64,000 bases of DNA from Dasypus novemcinctus (taxonomy: Eukaryota; Chordata; Mammalia; Cingulata; Dasypodidae). Location of the stretch: contig NC_080682.1 of NCBI RefSeq assembly GCF_030445035.2, forward strand, positions 30,672,770-30,736,769, written 5' to 3'. The translations under genes were made by a program, and so were the position numbers. The notes beneath the pieces are model-generated. The model was not told the origin of the DNA, did no database searches, and worked only from the letters and a program-made list of their open reading frames with translations. Below, piece by piece: positions 12,400 to 23,576 of this stretch. The stretch's first letter is position 1. Each line of letters begins with the position of its first letter.

Positions 12400-13790
12400 G
12401 AAAAAGGCTAGAAATTGGCAACCCTTTATAGCCTATTTGCATTTGAATGCAGAAGTAGCTCTTTGGCACTCAAGGTCCCACATATTGCATTATTTGCATA
12501 TAGTTGTCAGCATATTCCTCATCATTGTATCCTCCTGACATTCCTATATCAGGTGAGATCAAAAGCAGGTGTTTTCCACTGGGTAACAGAAGAAGAGCAG
12601 GACCTACAAAATGTAAAATTTCAACACCATGCCTCTAAGACCTTTAGAGTCTATATATTGATTTGAGGTACAAGTTTCTGCCATCTAGAGCCATGCTGAC
12701 TTGTCACTGTGGAAGAAGGATGGAGAAACAAGAATTCACAAACCCATGAGTTCCTGGACCACAAAGTTCCCATACATGACCAATCATAACAGTCCATTTG
12801 ACAGGTAAATATGTTATGCTATTTGGCCTTGGTGAGAATGGGAGAGGATTAGTGAAACTCCCAGGTTCTTCTGAGTCCAGAAATCCTCATCATGTTTTGA
12901 ATCTTGGGTAATCAGAATATTCATTCAGGCAGTTTCCAACAACAGAGATCCTCATATGGAAGTGGTATATTCAGGATTGTGCTCATCTAGGGCCCCAAGA
13001 AGTGACAAGCTTGTATGAAGTATGGCAGAGGCCCCATAGACAATTATCCTGTTGCAACATGAAATGATGTCCCTTCCCTCCCTGCATTGTCATAATGGGG
13101 TCTGCATCTCAAAGAAACATCAACAGATGCTCAGTGCTGGTTCACTAATGGATCAGTCAAGCTGAGACCATCCAGTGTCCATTGGGCAGCAGAAAAAGTG
13201 CCTATGGTCTGAAATGTGAGCATTCCTCTTAGCCCTGGAACACGTGGATCTAAGAACCCCATATACCTGTGACTGACACATGGGCCATTGTCAATGGCTT
13301 TGCAGTCTGTTCAGGTTAATGGAAGGAATGTGATTGGAAAATCAAAGGTTCCCCACATCTGGGACAGGGACATTTAGAAACAATTGGTGATATTAAATGG
13401 CACCATTAATGTTACTCATGTTGATGCACATGGCAAGGACCCACACTCACGGATAGAAATTACTTTCTGTATCACCCATTACCCACAGGTAGCTAGTGTG
13501 ATGGACAATTGGAATGTCCACTTAATAAAGAAGCATTCACCATCTACATCCAGACAACTCTCTTATTGGATGGACTGTCCACCTCATTCAGGCCTTCTGG
13601 AAGTTGAACTGAGCAGTTCCCTATAAGGGATACCCATCCTTACCTTGCTTCCTTACATAGGGAGGGGTAGAGGGTGGTGAGGAACCCAGGTTTTGTTTCA
13701 TATTTCCATTTAAACAAATCATGGTGAGGATTGTCCCTGAAAGGGAAACAAAAGACATATCACTTAGGACTCTCCTTTTTAGTCCCTGTA
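12400..13790 (+). pseudogene. ERVL-type pol relic (RT end, RNase H)
   Basis: Plus-strand remains of a class III retroviral pol with frame breaks. At about 12515-12610 a stretch reads LTFLYQVRSKAGVFHWVTEE, matching the end of reverse transcriptase (the connection region) by position and character. At 13269-13323 the frame reads VTDTWAIVNGFAVCSG then a stop, an RNase H motif. At about 13414-13440 it reads HVDAHGK, the usual RNase H C-terminal histidine segment. No LTRs of its own were found at the edges. It lies inside the duplicated unit between two MIR-adjacent blocks. It is dead: stops occur within the RNase H part. Assignment to ERVL rather than another ERV class is by motif recall. Confidence 0.65.
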
Positions 13791-14139
13791 GGGGTCATGC
13801 CTAGAATGGCATGTGGCATAAAGTCATCTGTTTTCTGTTGTCATCTTCTGCATAGGAACAGAGAGCTAATGAGGTAACAGTACCTGGTCTTGGGGAAAAA
13901 TGTTCTCCACTCCTATGTGTAGCTTGTCTTCATTTCTCTTGTGTGGGTAAGATTACAGGCAAATGCTGAAATTAGGAGAAAAGTCGAGTTCAGAAATATT
14001 CCGTAATTATTCACAAGTAATTATAATTCTGAAATCTCTCCAGGAGTGTTAGATCTTTCCCTCTCTAATGCCTAACAGTGCAGCTGAGATTCCCAGAAAA
14101 GTTTCTCGGGGATAAAGGAAATGTGAATATCATTAGAAA

Positions 14140-14340
14140 AAAATATAATTGGCAATTTATACATCAGTCAATTTTTAATTTTTTTTATTTAATCCTCATG
14201 ATGAAATTCTTATTATTTCCACTTAATGTAAAAGCAAATTTGGACATAGGCAAAATTTTAATAATTTGTAATGATCAGATTTAAGTCCAGAGTGATCTAA
14301 CTTCTAACCCTGAGCTCTGTTCATAATGTTATTGTAACTA
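14140..14340. repeat. MIR-related SINE relic (unit A'')
   Basis: Degraded counterpart of the relic at 8090; recognisable by TCCAGAGTGATCTAACTTCTAA followed by CTGAGCTCTGTTC. That tail also recurs at 40.0, 53.08 and 62.2 kb. Confidence 0.5.
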
Positions 14341-14929
14341 TAAGAAACTGGATTTGTAATATGTTCACAATGGATGGGAGAGAAAGTGCTGACCCAGACC
14401 AGGTCTGAATTGTTTAGGAGCTTTGGTTCTATCACCAGAGTAAGGCAGGATTTACTCCTCAGGCAGATCAGATGTTCAGCAGCTAAACAGGAAAGAGCAT
14501 AGAAAGAACAGTATATCTCCCACCTTCATTCTATCGTAACTCTGCTAGAAACCTGCCTAAACATGATCTCAGTATTTTTGACTTTGGATTTCCTTTTGGC
14601 TGCTGAGTAGAAGGGAAGTCTAAGGAGATTAGTCTTCTGAACAGAGACATCCTCTAAATGAATGGGCCATACTACATCAATTATCCCTGAAAGATGTGAA
14701 ACTGAATATGATGCCCAATTCTTTCACTTACAAATCGTATGACTTTATGAATGTTAATGAACTTTTCAGGGTCAGTTAAATAGTCTTAAATAAAATTATA
14801 TAATTGAGAAATAGCATATGAAAACATCAAGCTACTGTATCTTTGTATGGAAAATTATTAGAATATACTTTCTGAATTACATTAAGAGAAATGTTTTTGT
14901 GGCTGACATACTTATCACTATGACACTCT

Positions 14930-15015
14930 TAGTTGTAATTTTTTTTTACTTGTGGTCAATATATGTCATCTTAAGCAAGTATCTCAAATTCTCTGTACCT
15001 TAGTTTCCTCTTGTG
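14930..15015. repeat. MIR SINE relic (unit A'')
   Basis: TCATCTTAAGCAAGTATCTC followed by TCTCTGTACCTTAGTTTCCTC; the same MIR relic as at 9355 and 63475. Confidence 0.6.
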
Positions 15016-15894
15016 AAGAGTACAGATTATAAAATAAATAGTTTGACAGGGAAAGAAGATAAGAGTGAAATTATTCTACATGTCAGAACCAGTGCAACCT
15101 AAGAGACAATGGAGCACTATGTGAAAGAAATAATTGTCAATCTGTAATATATAATACAAGTATATCTTTTGAAAAAACAGAAAATATAGATGATTCCATT
15201 CATTTAAACTGGTCAGAATTCACTGGCACTACACAAAATACAAGATATAAAAAGAGACTTTAGGAAGAGGGGAAGTGATTCTAAGTGGTAATATAAGGGA
15301 AGTAAGATCAGAAAAATAGCTAACTACATGAGGTAATACATGATTTTTCTCTTAATACTCAAGATATATGTAATATGTTATTCATTATTAAAACAAAAAT
15401 AAACAATGTCTAAATATCCTGATAATTGTAACCTTTAGTTAATGATTGAGAAAACTCAGGATACCAGATACCAAAGATTCTTACTCTCAGTGGAATGATT
15501 TAACATGTATGAATATAAACATTTCTTTTTGTATGAATGGGTAAGAGTCAGTATATCATAAAATATCTGAAAGAATATAGTAGACTTTCTTTTGCTCCAC
15601 AGTTGGAACTTCACAGAGACATAGAGCTAAGGTCTGCTTCATTGAAGAAGTCATTGATAAAAACCGACTCAGCCAGGGACCCTTGTAAAATGCACCTAGT
15701 GGATGAAGATGAGAAACTCTGTAGGAGGAGGGCTCCACTTCCATTTCCTCTCCCTCAGTCTCTAATGTGGATTTGGTTGTGATCTTGTCATAAATCATTT
15801 GACTTGGTATAATTCACTTGGAACTTTGGGTTCAGGTTGGTCATGGAATAAAGAGATGATGAGGGATAGGCATGGGCACCCTTCCCACCCAAAG

Positions 15895-16811
15895 TGTATT
15901 AGTCAGTCAAAGGTGTGCTGATACAACGTACCAGAACACAGTTGGCTTTTATAAAGTATATTTATTTGGGGTAGAAACTTATAGTCACAAGGCCCTAAAG
16001 AGTCCAATTCAAGGTTATTTCCTTAACCAAAATCTGTTGCCACGTGTAGAAGTAAAATGGCAGGTGATTTCTGAAAGGATTCAGCCTTCTACTTTCCGTT
16101 TTAGAATCCATGGTCCTAGCTTCTTCTACTTTCAGCTGGACACTGGAATAATGCTTGTATGTTTCCCTGGGGTTCATCTCTCTTGCCAGGCCGCAGGATC
16201 CTCTGTGTATCTTCTCAGGGTATTTATTTGGGGTAGAAGTTTACAGTCACAAGGTCCTAAAGAGTCCAACTCAAGGTACCATAAGAGGTACATTCTCACT
16301 CAAAGCCGTTTTCATGTGTTGAAGCAAGATGGTGAGTGTTGTCTGTGAGGTTTGGCCTTCCTTCTTCCTCTTAATGATCCATGACCTATCTTCATTCTGA
16401 TCTCAGTTGCTGGCTGATATAAGGCTCATCTTTTTCTCCAGGGTTCATTTCTCTCTGGGCTTAGTTTCTCCGCCCTCCTCGCAAGGTCAGCTGTAGACTA
16501 TCAGGTTCATCTCTCTTCCCATGTCCTCTGCTGTGTCTAATGAACTGTCTCTTTTCTTCTGTGTTCTTCTTCTCTGTGTGTCTACTTCCATATGATAGTC
16601 TGTTTTATTAGCCCATGAAGGGGGTGGGAACTCAATGCTGTGTTGCACTCTAATGATGTGCTTGAAAGAAAGACCTAATGTTAATATAGTTTAATCAGAC
16701 ATCTCAGCTAAATCTAATACAATCAAAGTGTTATCATGCCCAGAGAGAAAAGACCAGTTTACAAACATTATCAAAATATCTTTTTAGAATTCATAAATAA
16801 TATCAAACTGC
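15895..16811 (-). mobile_element. ERVL-type LTR with internal duplication (antisense)
   Basis: On the plus strand it starts TGTATTAGTCAG and ends near AAACTGC, the complement of the TGTAGCRGTTTG family. Near-matching 5-bp flanks CAAAG (15890-15894) and CAAAT (16812-16816) mark the insertion. At about 917 bp it is far longer than the roughly 450-560 bp of its relatives, because a segment of about 262 bp is present twice in tandem (see separate entry). The 158-codon plus-strand frame at 15872-16348 lies across this LTR and is not a gene. Confidence 0.75.
15959..16480. repeat. About 262-bp tandem duplication within an LTR
   Basis: The 56-bp segment at 15959-16014 (TATTTATTTGGGGTAGAA at its start) reappears at 16221-16276 at the same length, about 89% identical by eye. 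The sequence that follows is also similar, down to the GTTCATCTCTC-type text, giving a period of 262 bp. The copies are diverged, so the doubling is old. Confidence 0.7.
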
Positions 16812-17009
16812 CAAATACAGAAAGATCCACCATTAGAGAACTTCTTTTAGCAGTAAGTGAGTGTTCTTGAAGATTAAGTGAAACATTTGTTCATTTATGG
16901 AACACATGGCTTTTCTTAACCTGACTGCTTGGTTAACATTTTGAAACTATAAGGTGATGTCAGTAGAGATGATATGAGAGTAAACTCTAGTGAGGATTTC
17001 TTGCAATGG

Positions 17010-17077
17010 CACAAAAAGCTCTAACAACTATAACTACACTAAAAACTCTAACTCTATATATAACTCTAACTCTAATT
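17010..17077. repeat. TAACTC-rich tract (unit A'')
   Basis: Irregular runs of AACTCT/TAACTC; the paralogous tract in unit B is at 41882-42020. Confidence 0.7.
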
Positions 17078-17439
17078 TTCATACAAACAAGGGCTAGATT
17101 TTGTAATGCCTTCCTTTGTTTTTAGTCTGAGGGAAACACTCATTAAACCTTAACAGGAACCATAACCATTTGAGCATGCTCTGAAGGGGCAGTTAAAGCA
17201 CATCATGATGTTTGTAACTAGCATACATATTATATGGTTATGACAATGCTTGTAAGAGAATGTCTAAAATCATGTAGACAACTAGAAGAAAAGCTAAAAA
17301 TTATAACATGGAACTGAATAAATTAATAATACCTCTAAGTGAAAGATTCCAGACAAAAGAAGAAGATCCATGGTCATGGAAGTTATAAGTAAAATTTCCT
17401 GGAGTGAGGAAGTAGATGGAGATTGGTCAAATTACTACA

Positions 17440-17850
17440 TATTATTTTTTTTAATTTTAATATATATATTTTTTATTAGAGAAATCAACTTACAAAAGAA
17501 TCATGCAAATGGGTAGAATTCACCTACAACACACACCTCCATCAAAACATTACATTGTTTTGGTATATTTATTATAGATTATGAGATAACATCACCAGAT
17601 TATAACCATTAATTATGGTCAATAGTGTATATTTGGTATATTTTTTCCATGCCCCTTATTATTAACACAGTATCTCTATGACATTAATGCAAGAATGTAA
17701 TTATATTGATGTTAACTATAGTCCATAGGTTACATTAATTGTAATTTTTCCAGGCGGTTAATAATTGTGGTTAATAACACAAACGAATATTTTATGAACT
17801 AGAACAAATGCACATCACTATTGCAAAATGGTAATAATGTGGAGATGCCT
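17440..17850 (-). mobile_element. L1 3'-end fragment (antisense)
   Basis: Begins with a T-rich tract and TTTTATTAGAGAAATCAACTT, resembling the start of the minus-strand L1 at 53.64 kb (TTTTTTAATTAGTGAATTTG). This is the 3' end of an old L1 read backwards. Identification by resemblance. Confidence 0.5.
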
Positions 17851-18040
17851 GGATACAAATGAATTTTTATGGTTAAGAGACTTCAAAGTGACTCAAGAGG
17901 CCGTTCCAGAGGTTGCATTTAAGCAAATCTCAGCAGGATCTCATTGACTGCCACAGCAAAGATTTCCTCAAATAGCTTCTCTCCTAAGGGCTCTAGAGAC
18001 AACTAGACACTATAAACAGGACAGACAGCTCAGGAATACT
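17850..18040 (+). mobile_element. L1 3'-UTR-type fragment
   Basis: Shares a block with 19.80-19.96 kb: TTCAAAGTGACTCAAGAGG here against TTCAAAGTGAGTCAGGAGG there, and AAGGGCTCTAGAGACA in both. Probably the same xenarthran L1 3'-UTR family. Confidence 0.5.
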
Positions 18041-18485
18041 AATTTTTAATCAATTTTATTGATACATATTTTAAAGCATAAACCTGTCCGAAGTGTATAA
18101 TCAGTGGTATTCAGTGTAATCACATATTTGTGCTTTCATTACTTCAGTCATTCTTAGAGAGCTTTCATTATTCCAATAATAAAAATAAAGAAAAAACAAA
18201 CAAACAAAACTCATAACCTCTCAATCTCTCTCTGTTTCCCCTGCCATATATAATTGATATTCCTTTTCCTTCTCTTTAGTATATTTGTATTTATATTTTG
18301 TAAAAACAGTTTTATATATGCAGTATCACCCATATTTTTGTTTTACACGAGGTTTTACTATTTTATACAGTTCCATATAAGAGTTTTTAGCTTTCCTTCT
18401 AGTAATATACATGACTTTAGACTTTCTCTTACAACCACTTTCATACCCATATAATAAATATGCTAGTTACAAACACCATGATATG
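18040..18485 (-). mobile_element. Old L1 3'-end fragment (antisense)
   Basis: ATTTTATTGATACATATTTTAAAGCATAAAC followed by GTGTATAATCAGTGGTATTCAG-like text is the complement of the classic L1M 3' terminus. Non-coding. Confidence 0.55.
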
Positions 18486-18489
18486 CTTT

Positions 18490-18788
18490 TACTGCCCCTG
18501 CACATATTTTTCTCATGGTCAGGAAGGCATAAAATTTAAAACAATTTTTAGATGTTATTATGGATGAAGAGGCATGTACTTGAAATTTTGATTCTATGAG
18601 AGCCCCTATTTTTCTGACAAGAGGTCTTCTGAGATGAGAAAGTTTGTGGGATGAGGGTTGCAGGATATTGGTACAAAATTGGAACTTATGCTAAGAAGAA
18701 TGGATAGAAAAGGAAACTCTCTAGAACAGCCAGAAAATTTGTAGGTTGTCTGCCAAGGTGAGAAAGTACATGACTGTTAATAGGACAA
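18490..18788. other. Unit B, left flank (duplicated block)
   Basis: Aligns with 45.74-45.98 kb and 1.80-2.03 kb: TTTTTCTGACAAG, GTCTTCTGAGATGA, GGTACAAAATTGGAAC and CTAAGAAGAATG recur in order. It is cut off by L1 sequence at about 18.79 kb, where the receptor side of the unit should continue. Confidence 0.65.
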
Positions 18789-20800
18789 ACAAGAAAATAG
18801 AATATTACTCAGCTGTAAGAAGGAATGAAGTGTAGACATATGTGATAACATGGATAAATCTTGACCTTATGTTGAGTGAAGTAAGCCAGTCGCTAAAAGA
18901 CAAATATTGTATGATCTCTCTGATATGAACTAAGGATACTGAATGAAATCACAGAGGTAAAATCTGGAAGATAGGTTACCAGGAGATAGAAAAGGGGTAG
19001 AGAGTGGTGATCTAATAATCAATCTGGTTTAACTCTATCATAAGATGAATGGGGGACGTCTGGCAGTGGATAGGGGTGATGGTGGTTCAGTGATGTGAGT
19101 GGGGTCATCAGTGCTGGAATATGAGTGTGAGCAGAGTTGGAGAGTGGGTTAGGCTAACCATGGAGGTAGGGGGAAGCCTAGAGGAATCAACAAGTGAACT
19201 CTGGGGAGATGAAGACTGTGGTTAAGAATGCAATTATGGAAGAATTCTTTTGGCAGCTATGGCAGGGCAGTGTCACTGGTGCAGGGTGTTGGTGTTGGGA
19301 GCATATAAGGGGTAGGGTGCACCCGGGGCATGCCTCAGTGGAATATGAACAAGTTTGTGTGGTCTCAGGGAATTAGTGGGTGGAGACCTACACAGTGACC
19401 AAAAAATATTAAATTCCCATCCTGGGGGCTTCTGCTACATTCTCAAATAGAGTGGAAAGAATTTCTAGAGTATATAAGCAGAACCTAATAAAATCAAACA
19501 GACCAATATGCCAAGCCCTCAAAATTAATGCTTGCACTTAAGAAACTTGTTCTTATAAAATTGAAAATTAACCTAATAACATCTATTGCTTAATAGTTAC
19601 CTCCTGAAATCCTCCTTGTTACTCAAATGCAGCCTTTCTCTAAACCAAATTCAGCAAATAAATGCACTACCTTTCCCCCAGCATTGGATATAACTCTTGG
19701 GGATGGGAGTTCTTGGCACCAAGGAATCAGTGCCAAATGCCAACCAGTAATGCATTTGGAAAAAGACCTTGACCAAAAAGGAGAAACATTAAATACAAAA
19801 TGCTTTTTATAGCTGGGAGATTTCAAAGTGAGTCAGGAGGTCATTCCAGGGGTTACACTTATATAAGTCTCAGGAAGATATCACTAACTGCAACAGTAAA
19901 TGAAGCCTCAAATAAGGGTGCTCCCAAGGGCTCTAGAGACACTAAAAGCAAGGTGAGGCTTTTCTCAGAGTATACAATAACTTATTTCCCCCAATGTAAC
20001 AAAATTAGACACATTTATAATTTCCCTGCACATGATTTTTCTAACCTTTATTTGAACCTATAATTAGCACTATAACCATTAAATATATGTCCCACAGACT
20101 TAAATCTTCTGTCTCTTCATACACCAGTTGAACCCTTAATCTCAGCAGATTTGTGACTAACAACTACTCTGGAGTTCATCAGACTCGCTCATACAACTAG
20201 CAAAATGATGATGGACAACCCCAATCCCCAAACGGAAAGAGTATCTACAACTGCAAATTAAACAGTTCCTTCCATCTGCTCCCTGGGAACTAAGCTCCCT
20301 TTCAATCTGAAGCAGAGGGGCATCACCATCCCCAAATCCTGATGATTGAGAAAGGAACAAACCTAAAGGGGAATGCAGGCATGGACCAATGTAGACATTA
20401 TTATTGTGGCAAGTAAAGAACTTGTAACATTGATATAATGATAGTTGTTACTAGAGGTTCTGTAGGCAGGGGAAGGCAAGAATGGGTGGAACATAGGACA
20501 CTTTTAAGGAATTTGAGCTTTTCAGCATGAAATTGCAATGGCATACAGGCCATTGGACATTTTGTTGAAACTTATTAAACATCACAATGCAAAAAGTGTT
20601 GACTATAGGCCTTGGTTAGTAGCAATGCTTCAATTTTCGCTCAATTGTAACAAATGCACCACACTAATGTAGGATGATATTGACAAGGTAAAATGTGAGA
20701 GGGAGAGAGGATAAGGCATATGGGAATCTCCTATAATTTTGATGTAATTTTCCTTTAATCTAAAACTTCATTAAATCTTAACTTAATTATATGAGAAAAA
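18789..20800 (+). mobile_element. L1 3' end with long 3' UTR
   Basis: Starts with the end of L1 ORF2 (AGAATATTACTCAGCTGTAAG, then GAAGTAAGCCAGTCGC and ACAAATATTGTATGATCTC) and continues about 1.9 kb through 3'-UTR-like sequence to an A-rich end near 20.8 kb. Typical of a 5'-truncated L1. No open frame worth reporting. Confidence 0.6.
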
Positions 20801-21184
20801 AGATTCTCTGAGAAGAAACAGAGAAAAGGCAGGTTTCCTAATGTTGAAAGAATTGCACAAAAGTGCAGTATTAAAAATTGCACATATCCAGAGCAAGAGT
20901 CAGATGAAAAAGAACTGAAAAAAATCTGAACTATTAAATGTGAGCTATTCTGGAAGTCTAAAAAAATTTAGAACAAGCACCAAAGAGGAAACAATTATTT
21001 TTTCTTTTAATTTACTTCTGAATTTCATTTAATTGATTATTAATTTGTACAGGATTCCTATTTTGCTTGGTTATAAGGTTTTGCAAACATATGGTAGTGA
21101 AGGTAGCAAATAATGAATGTAATTAACAGCACTGAATTATATATTTGAATGTGTTTAAAAAGGGAAATTTTAGTTAATATATAT
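20800..21184. other. AT-rich non-coding, unassigned
   Basis: No gene, no recognisable repeat family. Confidence 0.4.
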
Positions 21185-21560
21185 GTCATTTGCACTCCCA
21201 ACATACTTCATGGTAGGTCCTGGGTTTAGTTTCCATTGTTTGCTGGAGAAGATAAGCAAGACAGCAAGCTGATGTGACTGACAGGCACGGTGAGCTGATG
21301 TAACAAAATGATGCAACAAGGAGACACAAAGGAAAGACAATGAGAGACACAACAAAGCAAGGAACTGAGGTGGCATGAGCAATTGAGTGCCTTTCTCCCA
21401 CACAGGCGATCCCGGGTTCAAATCCTAGTGCCTCCTAAAGAGAAAATGAGCAGGCACAGAGCACACAGAGCAAATGGACACAGAGATCAGACAGCAAGCA
21501 CAAAACAATGGGGAGGGGGAGGGGAAGGAATAAATAAATATCATACATCTTTGAAAGAAA
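21185..21560 (+). mobile_element. tRNA-derived SINE with two tRNA-like heads
   Basis: Two regions resemble tRNA internal promoters. A degraded B box (GGTCCTGGGTTTAGTTTCC) lies near 21217-21235. A better head (GGTGGCATGAGCAATTGAGTG, with B box GGGTTCAAATCC) lies at about 21370-21427. The second head is followed by the SINE body (ACAGAGCACACAGAGCAAAT) and an AATAAATAAAT tail. This is the sense orientation of the family seen antisense at 29528 and 33318. Two heads suggest a dimer or two adjacent insertions. Confidence 0.65.
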
Positions 21561-21579
21561 AAGATAAATCATAGGATGT

Positions 21580-22250
21580 AAAATGCGGTGAACTATATTG
21601 GAAACAGTAGACTATACATAATAGTACAGTTATCAAAATATTCTTTCATGAATTATACCAAATTGACCTATTAAAGAAAGGTCTTAATAATTGGGTGGTA
21701 TATTGGGAAAAATACACCCAAATGTATACTATGGGCTCTTGTTAAGAGTACAGTTATAATAGTTTCATGAATTTTAACAAAGGTATCCCAGGAATGTAAA
21801 GTGTTAATAGTATGTGTGTGGAAGTGAGTATATGGAATGCTGCATGTTTACATGAATTTTATAAAATCTTTTAAATACTCAAATTGAGAAAAGTAAATTA
21901 AAAAATTCAATTATGTTTCAATGATTTTGGGGGCTTGGAGTTGTCCTGAATGACACTGAAATGACAGATACATGCCATTACATATCCTACCATAACCTAC
22001 AGAATTGAGTGGTAGAGAGTGTAGACTACAATGTAGACTATAATCCATGCTTTGTGGCAATGCTCCAAATGTGTTTATTGATTGCAATGTATATACCACA
22101 CTAATGGAACAAGTTGTCAATGTAGAGAAGGGTGGGAGGTGTGGGGAGTGTGGCATATGGGAATCCCTTATATTTTTTTAGTAGCATTTTGTGTAATCTA
22201 AATATCTTCTAAAAAATAAAAATGTTCAAAAAAATTTAATGATAAAAGAT
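21580..22250 (+). mobile_element. L1 3'-UTR-type fragments
   Basis: At 21.92-22.22 kb the order GGGGCTTGGAGTTGTCCTGAA, CATAACC, GTAGACTATAATCCATGC and GGCATATGGGAATCC parallels, in complement, the element at 42538-43352. It ends in an A-rich tail near 22.22 kb. The part at 21.58-21.88 kb resembles the 3'-end monomers at 23.6-24.2 kb. Confidence 0.55.
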
Positions 22251-22540
22251 ATAAAATTAAAAACTTTACTGACACTCAAATAAAACAAAATAAACGAGAT
22301 TCTGCACATCTGGCTGCTGTGTCTGGCCAGGTGGATGAATTCAGCAATGTTCTTTTTTGTCTTGTGAATCTAGGCTTGTATATGGATACTCCAATTAACT
22401 CCAAATAGTTTGCAATAATTTTTATGAAGAAAATAATATATCTGCTAGATAATTTGTTTCCTGTAAGATGAATAGAAACCCCTGAGAGATAACCCCCATA
22501 TTAAGTTGGGCCATATATGTGTAACACAAAGCCCACTTCA
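22250..22540. other. Non-coding, unassigned
   Basis: Nothing recognisable. Confidence 0.35.
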
Positions 22541-23576
22541 ACACACACCAACTCTGTGTTTGCCAGAGCAAACTCTGGCAAAACTGACGGGAGAATTAGA
22601 CAACTCTATAATAAAAGATGAATACTTCAACACACCACTCAAATCATTAGACAGAACAACTAAATAGAAAATCATTGAAGAAACAGAGAACTTGAGCAGT
22701 ATGATAAATGAGCTAGACCTAAAAGACATACAGAGAATGTTGCACCTCAAATCAACATATTATACATTCTTCTTAAGTGCTCATAAATCTTTCTCCAGGA
22801 TAAACCACATAGTAGGCCACAAGGCAGGTCTCTATAAATATAAAATGACTGAAATTATAAAAATACACCTTCTCAGATCATAATGGAATGAAACTAGAAA
22901 TCAATAATAAATGGGAAAAGGGAACATTTGCAAAGGTGTGGAGGCTAAACAACACACTCTTAAAAAGTCAAAGAAATTGTAAGTGATATTTGTAAATATA
23001 TGAGACAAGTGAAAAAGAGAACACAACTTTTAATTAAAACTTCTGGGATACAATGAAGGCAATGCTGAGAGGGAAATTTATAGTCCTAAACTCCTATATT
23101 AAAATAGAAGAAAGAGCTAAAATCAAAATTCTACCAGAACAACTGGAGAAACTAGAAAAAGAGCAGTGAACTATTCCCAAAGTGAGCAGAAGGAAAGAAA
23201 TAATGAAGATTAGAGCAGAAATAAATGAAATTGAGAATTAAAAAAATGGAAAATATTCACAAAACCAAAACCTGGTTCTTCGAGAAAAACAATAAAATTA
23301 ACATACCCTTAGTTAGCCTAACAAAGAAAAAATGAGAGAAGGTGCATGTAAATTAAATCAGAGATGAAAGGGAGAAAGTTGGGACTGACCTCACAGAAAT
23401 AAAAAGGATCATAAAAGGATATTATAAGAAACTACATGCCAACAAACTAGACAAACTAGATGAAAAGGACAAATTCCTAGAAATGCACAAACAACCTACA
23501 CTGATGTTACAACGAATACAAGAACTCACAAGTCAACCACATTTAAAGAGACTAAATCCATCATCAAAAAATATCA

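Larger units (their letters stand above)
13790..17430. other. Unit A'', downstream block (duplicated)
   Basis: Non-coding and parallel to unit B at 39.4-42.05 kb. Shared landmarks include CTTGTAAAA with TGGATGAAGA near 15.7 and 41.5 kb, AATGTGGATTTGGTT near 15.77 against AATGTGGACTTGGTT near 41.55, and ACCATTAGA with GAACTTCTTT near 16.85 against AAAGTTCTTT near 41.70. Both end in a TAACTC-rich tract. A minus-strand ERVL-type LTR is inserted here but not at the matching place in unit B. The short open frames are not gene-like. Confidence 0.65.

Noticed and set aside
15872..16348. 158-codon plus-strand frame
   Set aside because: Covers an antisense LTR and its duplicated segment; no domain, and related LTRs do not keep it.
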